Shown here: positions 46,051-56,620 of the stretch, one piece after another
Layout: the number at the start of each line of letters is the position of its first letter
Position numbering within the stretch: position 1 is the first letter of the stretch
From: Cinnamomum chago
Lineage: Eukaryota > Streptophyta > Magnoliopsida > Laurales > Lauraceae
Length of the DNA stretch: 64,000 bases
NCBI GenBank assembly: GCA_038049695.1
Contig: CP142461.1
Coordinates: 39,667,501 to 39,731,500 of the forward strand
Direction of reading: 5' to 3'
Notes under the pieces: generated by a model
Databases searched by the model: none
What the model saw: only the letters and a program-made list of their open reading frames with translations
Told to the model about the DNA's origin: nothing
Translations under genes and position numbers: made by a program

Positions 46051-48426
46051 ATCTCGCCCTTTGCAATTTGATGGCAACTTACTCATCATAGAATTAACAC
46101 AACAAGTCTTCAGCTCCCCCTAAGCTGGACAAGTCTTGAAATCTTCTTGGATGCTCCTTCTCTTAGCTTGGGCTCTTGGTCTCTCTTCTTCAATCTTCTT
46201 GATGCTTGGTGCTTGATCCATCTTCAAGCTTTCTATTCATCTTCCTCTCTTTGGCCAAGCATCTTCTTTAGCTCCAAGCTATCTTTCTTCTATTAGCTCT
46301 CCCCCTTTGACCATGCCTTTCTCTTCCTTTGGCAAGATTATACACAACCTCCCCTTAGGAAGCTTGGACTTGAATGCTCTCTCCCCCTTTGAAGAGTAGG
46401 AGATCTTCAAGTACTCTCTCCCCCTTTGACATTAAATTGCAAAGGTACCTACACACATGAAACAAGGAAAATACCTTTTAGTAGCACCTGTTAACAAATG
46501 AAATCGAAAATGAAATACATAACATGCTATCATGTATGGAAGAAGACTCTAAGGCCTCAAAGGCAATCCAAGGGTCAATTTGATCAAAACTAATACTTCC
46601 TATGAAGGTTTACACTCCCCCTCAATCCATTATCTCCTTTTGTCAAACTTTTGACAAATATTTAACTATTAGGTGCAAGAAGAAGATGGTTTATCCAATT
46701 GAGGGTCAACTTCAAGAGAAGGATTAGATTCATTTAACTATAAAGCTCAATATGATCAAATTACCAAAAGAGAGCTAGGTCTAATGGGAAAAGCAATCAT
46801 GGATACCAATTGGAAAAACAAAGAATACCAATTGAGATTTAAGGATATGACTATTAAATCAATCACTCTAAAATGGATTTAAAAGTATGACTATTAGGAA
46901 AAATCCAAATTAGAGCTATCCATGAAGCAATGGGGTTTATTAATCATAGCATCAAATAATCTAACTATGGAAAGCATATGCTATGAAGGTTTTGAAAATC
47001 ATTTCATTCAATCAATAAATATGACTTATCCTGTGCAAGATGAGTGAAATGAAATTCAAGCATGAAGCCAACCTCAACTAATAACCAACCCATATTATGA
47101 ACACATAAACATGGTGGTCATGAGATATACCTATTTGAGCAAAAGAGGTGGCAACATGAACATTATGATGCTAATGGAATGTGACATGGAACAAATATAT
47201 AACTATCAAGCTCAATCCAATGCACACAAGGTCTATCACATACACAAGAAATCAAATCAATCTTAAATTATACCAAATGAAACCAATTGAATTTGACAAC
47301 ATGTTAAAGAGCAAGGATGTGACAAACACAAAATTCCAACAAGCATCATAAATGCATATTCATCACTTTTAAAGATATAACTAATAAGCATAGTGATGAA
47401 CAAGGTAAATTGCAATGCAAAATTATATAACTTTGAAATGCATGCAATTTCCAAAGTGACTAAATCATATGAATTCAACTACTAAGATATCCATCAACCA
47501 TCATAAATGCAAGGAATGGATTTCAAAGAGTTTCATATGATTAAGATCACTACTTATGAAGTTGAAACATGTATAAGGATGACACCAAGAGAATCTACAT
47601 GAATCAACACCATAACCATCCAAAAAGAAATGACTATAAGGCATAGAGGATGGATCTGGGTTCAAGTATGGTTTCTACAAATGTAACTAAGATCACAATC
47701 ATACATGGAACCAATAGTCATTAGCATATAAAAAGAATAACTAAATAAGCAAAGATGCAAACAACATACATTTCCATTTCTAAGATAATGAAACCAAAAG
47801 AAAAAGGAAATGAAAACATGGACCATGCTTTGATGAATATGACTAATGAAGTTAAAGAGCATTTCCAATCATACAATCTTCAAATCATTTCAATAAACAA
47901 AATCCAACAATAAGCATAGAAAGAATGACTATGAAGAACAATTTTCAACATTGTATTTTAAAAGATATAACTTAATTGAAATACATACAAGTTGATTTTA
48001 CAAAACAATGATTTTCCATATAAAAGTATAACTTAGAAGTCCATGGAAAAACTTGAATTGATTCAAATCATTTGTTCAAAAAATCTTACTAAGACATCTA
48101 CACAAATGATTCAACAACAATTGATCATGAAAAATCTAGCTATGAAAGCTTTTGAAATCACAATCAATTGATCATGTAGAAATGCAATGCAAAACATAAA
48201 ACTAAATGAGTGCAAAAAGCAAATCAAACATGATGAAATTATAATCAAAAGATTTTGAAAACCATGATATGTAACTTAGAATGGTGCATGAAAACAAAAT
48301 CAATTGACCACAAATAAACATTGCATTATAAGAAATGTAACTAAGAAAGAACAAAATGCAAATGTAACATGACCAACAAAGAGATTTAACTATTAAAGAA
48401 TAGGTTGGTCAAGTAGGTTCAAGGCC
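46051..48426 (-). other. non-coding body of the Sirevirus-like element with repeated polypurine tracts
   Basis: A-rich on the plus strand with no protein-like frame; occupies the place of pol. Polypurine-like complements (CTCCCCCTT and similar) occur at about 46110, 46305, 46350, 46382, 46423 and 46616 besides the one next to the LTR (GCAAAGGGCGAGAT at 46051-46064). From about 46730 to 48400 a loose motif, TATRACTAWKAAG on the plus strand, recurs about every 50-110 bases. Confidence 0.7.
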
Positions 48427-49759
48427 TTAAGGTTTGTCTAAGTGAATAACTTTTGGAATCCACCTAAGGTCTTGAGAGGGTTGAACTTTGAGGTCTTGTT
48501 TGAAATTCTCACCAACTAAAGGAGATTTGACTTGATAAATTTTCAATTTAAACTTATCACCATGATATTTAGATTTCACTAATTTTAGCTTAGATTGGTG
48601 ATTAGTCTTTTGATGTTGGTGAGTTTGTTTCTTTGGGGATTGATTCACTTTTCTTTTCCTCTTATTTTCTCCCTTTACTTGACTTTTGAATTTTAAATTT
48701 AACTTTGTTACTTTATTCAAAAGTTCTTTCATGGGTTTATATAAGGGAGATAAGTTGAGAAGCTTTTTATTCATAGATTCTTTCAAGCTTGGTTTAACTT
48801 GATTAAACTTTTTAGAATCTATCTTAGGAGACTCCATTTTAATAGATTTAACTTGTTTAGTCTTTTTGGAGTCTTCTTTGTTTTTAAGTGTCTTACCCTT
48901 CATAGATTTAGGTTCTACATTTTTGAGTTCAAAGATGGGCTTAGACACATAGCTTCTTTTTCTTAGTTTGCACTCAAATTTTAAATGTCCTTCTTTACCA
49001 CAATAATGACATTTAATTTTGGACATTTGAGAGAGAGTGCTAGAGAATGAGGACTCACCTTTCACAAAAGTGTTGGTGAATTTAGGGTCATGTGAAGTAT
49101 ACTTATTAAAACCAAGACCCGTCCTATCTCCTTTAGATTTACCCAATCTAAATAATTTTTCAAATTTATCTTCTCCTTGGGTAAATTTGCACTCATACTT
49201 TTGTTTATAGCTTTCAAGTTGAGTGACTTTGGTTATAAGGATTGAATTTTCATTTTTGACTTTTGAAAGTTCATTTTCAATTTCCTTATATTTGCTTAGC
49301 TCTTCATTGGCAAGTTTTAATTCAAGTTTTAGTTCATTGATGACATTAGATCCAAGTTCTTGAGTTTTTAACTTACTTTTAATCAATTTGGATTCTAAAT
49401 TGTCAATGTCTTCATCTTGCCTTTTTATTTGATCTCTTAGATTTAAATTTTCCTTATTGACATTATCATAATCCATCTTTAATTCTTTTAGTTCATCTTG
49501 AATGTTAGATAGATTATTTAAAGAGATCATGAACTTAGATTCAACACAATTTATTACTTCTTCTTTCTCTCTAAGCTCATCTTTAGAAGAGACTAATTCT
49601 TTGTTTAGTCTTTTAGATTCTTCTCTTAACTTTTTATTTCTCTTTTCAGTCTTTAAGGATAATTCATATAATTCCTCAAAGGCTTGTTGAAGATCTCCTT
49701 CATATTCATTAAAATCTTCTTCTTTTATGTCACATTGAGATTCATTAGATTGAGGGTTT
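48427..49759 (-). pseudogene. Sirevirus-type Gag remnant (coiled coil and zinc knuckle), C-terminal piece
   Basis: About 440 codons. Long heptad pattern over residues 30-195 (Glu, Lys and Leu rich), then the CCHC knuckle CHYCGKEGHLKFEC at 254-267 (numbered from 49770), then a very basic Lys/Ser/Gln tail ending ...RWIPKVIHLDKP and a stop. In complete Sireviruses this part follows a capsid domain and the WIPK segment leads into protease; here the capsid core is absent and protease never starts. The first codons at 49760-49770 belong to the solo LTR; true continuity is with 51552-51619. Confidence 0.8.
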
Positions 49760-49786
49760 TGAAAGTCCACAAGGATCCTAACCCTA

Positions 49787-49812
49787 GGGGGGGGGGGGGG
49801 GGGGGGGGGGGG
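49787..49812. repeat. 26-base G homopolymer
   Basis: Uninterrupted G run inside the solo LTR. The same site is G15 at 44296-44310 and G13 at 51764-51776. Length may be affected by assembly. Confidence 0.85.
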
Positions 49813-50899
49813 TGAATAGGGTGAGCTACAACTATGACCAATTTAAACCAATTTTAATTTCTTAAACAAAACTAGTCACATGTGATGAATAATCAATCAA
49901 TATGCGGAAGCTAAACAAAATCAATCACCACAAAGCATGCACCACAACACCAATGTTTATAGTGGTTCGGCCTCAATGCCTACATCCACTACCGGCTTGT
50001 GAATCCAATCACCCCACCGGATTTCCACTATGTATGCTTTTTCAAAGGCTAAGCAATAACCCTTACAATATTGTTTTTCTAAGGCTCAACAACAACCTTT
50101 ACAAGATGCTTTTCAAGGCTAAGCAATAACCTATCAATGTGCTTTTAGAGGCTAAGCAATAACCTTTACAAAATGCTTTTCAAAGGCTAAGCAATAACCT
50201 TACAAGATGCTTTTCAAAGGCTAAGCAATAACCTTACAAGATGAGGATTTCTCTAAGAAGGTGTCTTTACAAAAGATCACTCTAAGAGATTACAATTTAA
50301 GCACAATGGAATTTGCCTCTTAAATAGGCTAATAGGAAAATGAAATTCCAATTACAAACATACACTAAAATAAACTAAAGTGTGTGCACAAAGTGTATGT
50401 ATGAGTTTCTTCAATCAATTTTAACAATGAAGCTTTTAAATGAATGCATGATGCATTTTAAAATCAAGGTTTATAAAATGATGATTGAAGAGAAAACTAA
50501 TCACATAAAAGATTCAAACAACTTTGAAGAATTAAGATAAACAAGTTGAGTGAAAGTTAAAGTCTAAGAACATATGTGATTAGGATAAGAGTGTGTGCAA
50601 ACTAATCTAATTTACCAAGAAAGATATTGAGTTTGCAAAACAACTCTTTAAGGGCTTGAAATCATGCATAAATGAAAATACAAAGGATTTGAACATGCAT
50701 GAATTTCATTTGAATGGAAATCAAAATAACTTAGAAGATGTACCTTTTAAAAACTCATGAGATTGATTTCCAAATAGCCCTCTAGCCTTTCCAACTTCTT
50801 CCCCTTTCTTTGGCTCCAAAATGCTCTCAAAAGTTCAAGTTTCAAGCCTTGAAAAAGGTTGGAAAAGAATGGACTTTATAGCCAAAAAGTTGCCAACGG

Positions 50900-51050
50900 C
50901 TAGTTCTCGGTCGACCGGCAAAGGGGTCTCGGTCGACCGAGAAGGCACAACGGTCAGATTTCTGACCGTTGGGGCTCCAGTTCCAAAAACTGTCCATTTG
51001 CCCTGCAGTGGTCTCGGTCGACCGAGACCCAGGTCTCGGTCGACCGGCGA
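50900..51050. repeat. CGGTCGACCG palindrome cluster
   Basis: Exact copies at 50908-50917, 50930-50939, 51015-51024 and 51037-51046, paired two and two around an ACGGTCAGATTTCTGACCGT hairpin at 50949-50968. On the minus strand the cluster ends just before the LTR TATA (CTATAAAGTCC). Confidence 0.9.
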
Positions 51051-51546
51051 CACTGCCGGGACACCCCCAAAAATTCCAACTTTTGCATTTTGAAGATTTT
51101 CTTTGTGGAATATTGTGGGTCACTAAACCAAGCTTAAAAACATGTTTTAAAACATTTAAAAACATGAAACACACAAAGCCTAAAATGATTCAAAGGTTTA
51201 AAACCAAAGGCTAGCTTGATTTGATAAAACTCTTTTCAAATGAAAATGCATACAAAAATGATTCTTTTTGTGAAGAATGTATGCAAGGCTCAAACCTACA
51301 AACTCAAGATGATTTTCCAAATATAATGCACAAGGATATAGGTTTTCAAAAGAGTTTGGGTTTCAAAACTAATGCATCCAAGTTTAAAACCAAAACATGC
51401 ATATAACAAATACTTTTCCAAATCTTAAAAGCTATGCATGTATAAAACTAGATTTCAATGTTTCTAAAAACAATGCATGTGTGAAATATCAAATGATGCT
51501 AAAGTGCAAATGCATCCATCAAATTGCAAATACAAAATACCTAACA

Positions 51547-51619
51547 GGTTTGAATCTCCAATAGAAGGAGGAATGAGGGATCTAGAAGAATCTACAAAGT
51601 CTAGCATAGTGGAGTCCAT
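51547..51619 (-). pseudogene. Sirevirus-type Gag remnant, N-terminal piece
   Basis: ATG at 51619, about 100 bases after the primer site, then some 22 codons (MDSTMLDFVDSSRS and on) before the solo LTR. In frame with the piece ending at 48427 once the solo LTR and one copy of ggttt are removed. It leads directly to the acidic stretch before the coiled coil, with no capsid domain between. Confidence 0.7.
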
Positions 51620-51720
51620 TCTAATGATTTTCAAGCAAGGACAACTCTAGGGTTTTTGACTCTAGGTTTTTACACCTAATCAAGAGTTCCAAACACTTGA
51701 TCCTAAAAGATAGAGCACTT

Positions 51721-51733
51721 GGCTCTGATACCA
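51721..51733 (-). promoter_or_regulatory. primer binding site, tRNA-iMet
   Basis: On the minus strand TGGTATCAGAGCC, two bases after the end of the 5' LTR. Sets the orientation of the element. Confidence 0.9.
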
Positions 51734-51735
51734 AT

Positions 51736-53485
51736 TGAAAGTCCTTGGGATCCTAACCCTAGAGGGGGGGGGGGGGTGAATAGGGTGTGTTACAACTATG
51801 ACCAATTTAGACCAATTTTAATCTCTTAAACAAAACTAGTCACATGTGATGATAAACAATCAAAATGTGGAAGCTAATAAAACAATCATCACAAAGGCAA
51901 GCACCACAACACCAAGGTTTATAGTGGTTCGGCCTCAATGCCTACGTCCACTACCGGCTTGTGATCCAATCACCCCACCGGATTTCCACTATTTATGCTT
52001 TTTACTAGGCTAAGCAATAACCCTTACAATGTTGTTTTTCTAGGCTAAGCAATAACCTTTACAAAATGCTTTTCTTAGGTTAAGCAATAACCTTTACAAG
52101 ATGCTTTTCTTAGGCTAAGCAATAACCTTACAAGATGCTTTTCTTAGGCTAAGCATTAACCTTACAAGATGCTTTTCTTAGGCTAAGCAATAACCTTTAC
52201 AAATGAAGATTTCTCTAAGAAAGTGTATTCACAAAAGATCACTCTAAGAGATACAATTTAAGCTCAATGAAGTTGCCTCTTAAATAGGCTAATGTGAAAG
52301 TTTAAAACAACTTACAAACATACACTTAAACAAGCTAAAGTGTGTGCACAAGTGTATGAATGCTTTACTTCAATCAATTTCTACTATGAAGCTCTTAAAT
52401 GAATGCATGATGCATTTTAAAATCAAGGCTTATAAAATGATGATTGAAGAGAAAACTAATAACATAAAAGATTCAAACAACTTTGAAGAAATGAAATAAA
52501 CAAGTTGTATGAATGTTAAAGTCTAAGAACACATGTGATTAGGATAAGAGAGTTTGCAAACCAAACTAATTTACCAAAGATGATTTGAGTTTGCTAAACA
52601 TCTCTTTACAAACTAGAAATCATGCATAAAAGAAAATACAAAGATTTAAACATGCATAGATTCTAATTTTAATGGAAATCAAAATACAAGTAAAGTGTAC
52701 CTTTTTAAAACTCAAGTATTTGATTTCCAAATTGCCCTCTAGCTTTTCCAACTTCTTCCCCTTTCTTTGGCTCCAATATGGTCTCAAAAGTTCATGTATC
52801 AAGCCTTGAAAAAGGTTGGAAATGAATGGACTTTATAGCAAAAAAGTGCCCAACGGCTAGTCCTCGGTCGACCTGCAAAGAGGCCTCGGTCGACCGGGAT
52901 CACACAACGGTAAAAAAAATGACCGTTTGAAAAACTGCTTTTAGCGGCGGACACAGAGACCGCCGGTAAAAGTGGTTTTGTCCGCCGGTAAAAGTCCTGT
53001 TTTCCCAAAAATGCAACTTTTCAAAGTATTTCTTGGGGGAACTTTTGGCCACTAAATCAAGCGTGAATAACATGATTTAGATCAATCTAAAATGATTAAA
53101 AACATGAAACACAAAGAGCCTAAAATGATTCGAGACTTTAAATCCAAAGGCTAGCTTGATTTCTAAAAACTCTTTTCACATAAAAATGCATACAAAGATG
53201 ATTCTGAAAGAGATGAATGTATGCAAGGCTCAAACCTAAATTCTCAAAATGATTTTCCAAATATAATGCACAAAGAATTAGGTTTTCAAAAGAGTTTGAA
53301 TTCTAAAACCAATGCATCCAAGTTTAAAACCAAAACATGCATAAAACAATACTTTTACAAATCTTAAAAGCAATGCATGTATAAAACCAGATTTCAAGGT
53401 TTTCTAAAACAATGCATGAGTGTAAATTCAAATGATGTGAATATGATAATGCATCCATCAAATTGCAAATACAAAATCCCTAACA
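51736..53485 (-). repeat. 5' LTR of the non-autonomous Sirevirus-like element
   Basis: 1750 bp, almost identical to 44268-46050 except for one missing tandem unit, a shorter G run and a few bases. Exact CGGTCGACCG at 52887-52896. Small frames at 52620 and 52799 are identical to those in the partner LTR and are not genes. Confidence 0.9.
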
Positions 53486-53724
53486 GAAATCCGGTGGGGT
53501 GTTGGTTCACAAGCCGGTAGTGTATGTAGGCATTGAGGCCGAACCACTATAAATCCTTGTGTGATGGTGCTTGCTTTGTGGTGATTGTTTTCATTAAGCT
53601 TCCGCATTTTAATTGATTATCATCACTTATGACTAGTTGGTTTTAAAGAAGTTAAAATTGGTCATAATTGGAGCTCACCCTATTCACCCCCCCTCTAGGG
53701 TTCGGATCCCCATGGACTTATACT
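53486..53724 (+). repeat. older Sirevirus-family LTR, right fragment
   Basis: Complement of the first about 240 bases of the LTRs: CCGGTGGGGTG, GGTTTATAGT-like text, then CACCCCCCCTCTAGGGTTCGGATCC. It ends a few bases short of the LTR terminus, where the next element begins. With 43958-44267 it forms the target of the 44268-53485 insertion. Confidence 0.75.
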
Positions 53725-55912
53725 TCACTGTTGGTCCGGAGGCATCGAAGTTCAATCTATTTCAATCTTGAACGGTATGGAACGACGCGATATCTTTTTC
53801 ATACCTATACACAAAGCCTATTTCTTTGGTTATCGCGAATCCTATTCCTTTCGATGACTGAATAGGCGGCTTGATGTTTCCGGATTAACGTCATGCCTAG
53901 GATGGACAATTTATAGTCTTGATTTTCTATTGTAGCATCTAGTATTATCCAGAAGCTCATTTTAAGTTTTGAAAATCGTAAAGTGCATAAGGAGCCCGGA
54001 ATGTCTTCTAATTCAAGGAGTACCAAGTAAATATTATAATCAACATACGGGACCCCTATTCACTTAAATAGATCTTGAAACCTATATTTTACCCGAAATT
54101 GTAATAGTTCATTGTTTGACCTCATTTCCAAGATTTGCATTACATGACTTGTTTTCCCGAAAGCATTGAAGTTACTCTAGTAACAGTTATTTGTCCCGAA
54201 GTGCATTGCACCACATGATATGTCAGTGTGACCTTGAGCACCCCCGTCTTACCCGTTTGATTATGTATTTGTACTTGGTTTACTTGCATATGTCTCGATT
54301 GTATTTGACCTATGAGTTGGCACCACTAAGCTTGGATAACCCTGTTGGTCTGATCCACCGACTTGGAGATCCCCCTCTTGTCCCGCCAGCTGCAGTTTGG
54401 ATCCCGCTACCCGGTTATTACCGTGGTCTTGTCCCGATACCGCAGTTTGCTACTGTGGTCCCCGATGCCCGGCTCGCTACCGTAGTCATGTATAGTATAT
54501 GTATATGCATTCATGAGATCCACTGTTTCTCCTCACCTCGAGTGACTGAGATCAGTGCCTAGTATATGTATATGTATTTATATGAGATCCCCTATTTCTC
54601 CTCACCTCGAGTGACTGAGATCAGGGCCTAGTTATTGCTCTATCGCTTTAGTGATAGAGGACTTAGCTTCGTGTGGTTGCCATCTTGCTTGTTTCCCGAT
54701 TCCTTGGATACCCGACATGTTTTATATTGCTTATTTGTTTTCCGATAAATGATTCATTTCCTTTATGAAAGTTGTTATTTAAACAAGTGTTAATATTCTC
54801 CAATGTAAATTCAGTTATTACTATATTGTTTCTTGTTCTTTGTACATATACATGTTTTAAACGGATGCCGGTTGGGTGAATACCCATGCTTTTACATATG
54901 TTTCCAACGATCAATGGCTTTGCTAGATTTACAGGATTACATCTGTTTTAAATGACACTTGTTTTGGCCAGATCCCTATGTTTACACCTGTTTTGAATGA
55001 ATACCCGATTTGTTAATATCCATGCTTGAAATATGTTTTAAATGACACTTGTTTTGCCAGATCCCTATGTTTACACCTGTTTTAAATGAACACCCGGTTT
55101 GTTAAATATCTGTATTTTCACATATGTTTCAAATGGACATTTGTTTTGTCAAACCACTATATTTATACATGTTTTAGACGAACACCGATTGTCAAATATC
55201 TATGATTATAGATGATGTAAATGAACACATGTTTTATTAGATCTTCATGTTTTACCCATACTTGAAACGAATACATGTTTTGCCCGAGATCCACGATTTT
55301 GCACCCGTTTAATTATATGCAACGTATGATCAAATAGCATGACTTATCATATGTTTTATTCTTCAGTATATTTATGATCTTTTCATCCACCTGCCAGACC
55401 GTCGTGTCTGACCCACTACTTTTGGTACTCAGGTTTAGATTTCTTCGTCCCGAGATGAGTGCTTGGGTCGGCTGTGGAGCCACGTTTTGCAGGTTGTTTT
55501 GTCGGCTATGTCATGTAGACATTCTTGACATCGGAGCTACGTCATATTTGGAGTAGTGATTATAGCTTATTGTTGGATGGCTTTTATTAGCCTTTTCTTG
55601 GGATTCTTAATTAATGTACATTGATAATTGTAACTTGAACATATATGGGAATGTAATATCCTGTTACTGTCAGCTCTGTATTTTATTGTGATGGTTTACT
55701 CCAGTCTGATATGATTCTTGAGATATTAGCTTTATGCTAAAGGTTGAGTGCGACACGGAATCCGATGGCCACGGACTCCGGGCCGCAATGCCACGAAAAC
55801 TTCTGCAAAATATTCAGAATGTATTGTCTTCACACACGCGGATCCTGGCAGTATAATATATTTATCCTTATTTCTCCATTCGCGCCCCCGATGTCCCGGA
55901 TTGGGGGCGTGC
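53725..55912 (+). mobile_element. truncated LTR of the second Tekay-like family, plus orientation
   Basis: Complement of about 20176-22470, from GGCATCGAAGTTCAAT to the CGGATTGGGGGCGTG end. It lacks the first about 1.7 kb of that LTR, including the palindrome cluster. Small frames within (54191, 55374) mirror those at 21618-21890 and reflect shared LTR sequence, not genes. No primer site follows the end. Confidence 0.8.
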
Positions 55913-56620
55913 TGGGACCGTTCCCACTTCGCGTAAAGGAAATCGCACCTACTAAAAAGCAGAAGATCGCCCCGTAACGTGTCACTGCCATGACACCAAA
56001 GGCGAACACGAAGAAGCCTGAAGCCACGAAGCCTCAACCCGCAGAGAACCAGGTCTACCCTAAGACTTGGTCTGCAAGACCTTCGCCAAAACAAAGGAGG
56101 TCCCGAGCATCTACAAGGCCAGCATATAGGGCCCCTCTTAAAGAAAACTGGTTCTATCCTCTTGTATACATGAAGGAGGAGAAACCAGTCTCTTACTTGA
56201 CAAAGAAGTCAACCCATCATGAGTCGGCTTGCTCCTACAAGCCAAAAATCAAATCATACATCACCAGGCCTCTGCAAGAAACTGCCAAGGCCTGCACTCC
56301 AGCAGTTCGACCCTTTATCTCAACAGTGGATGAACTCGCAAAATTCAAAGCTTAGCTACGACAGTCGAATGACTGAATCCAAATCCTGTCTATGCCCAGC
56401 TTCAAAGAAGACAGGCTCGGCTGCTGCGTTCGAGGGAGTACATCCTTCATTACTAAAGCCCAGCCGAAGCTGACAGAAGCTCAAATTGCCCGTCGCATAT
56501 GTCGCCGCATGTCGTATCGACAAAAGAGACTAGAAAGGCAGAGGACCCAGCATCCTACCCTCCAAGTCTCCCAAAAATGGGTAGACAAAAAAAAGAACCA
56601 ATCAAGCTGCTACTGTCCAT
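55913..56620 (+). pseudogene. Tat element, region upstream of Gag core
   Basis: Several short frames (55990-56355 is the longest, 121 codons) with Lys/Pro/Ser-rich text such as KPEATKPQPAENQVYPKTW. No domain recognised. It may be a broken N-terminal extension of Gag or a remnant of an extra ORF as in Ogre-like elements; this cannot be decided here. Confidence 0.45.

Larger units (their letters stand above)
49760..51546 (-). mobile_element. solo LTR of the same Sirevirus-like family, inserted in gag
   Basis: 1787 bp, plus-strand start TGAAAGTCC, end CCTAACA. The target duplication is a perfect ggttt at 49755-49759 and 51547-51551. More diverged from the two flanking LTRs than they are from each other. 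Carries a 26-G run (49787-49812) and four exact CGGTCGACCG words. It splits gag about 70 bases after the start codon. Confidence 0.9.
44268..53485 (-). mobile_element. non-autonomous Sirevirus-like element with gag remnant only
   Basis: LTRs at 44268-46050 and 51736-53485 are nearly identical, and the target duplication gaaat at 44263-44267 and 53486-53490 is perfect. On the minus strand: 5' LTR, tRNA-iMet primer site, short gag, about 2.4 kb of A-rich non-coding DNA, several polypurine tracts, 3' LTR. There is no protease, integrase, RT or RNase H, so it fits the TR-GAG class of non-autonomous elements. The coiled coil, the CCHC knuckle and the multiple AGGGGGAGA tracts point to a Sirevirus (Ty1/copia) parent. 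A solo LTR of the same family (49760-51546) splits gag. Confidence 0.85.

Noticed and set aside
54191-54562. 123-codon frame repeated in reverse at 21618-21890
   Set aside because: Conservation is explained by the shared LTR family; the text has no recognisable domain and the frames differ in length.
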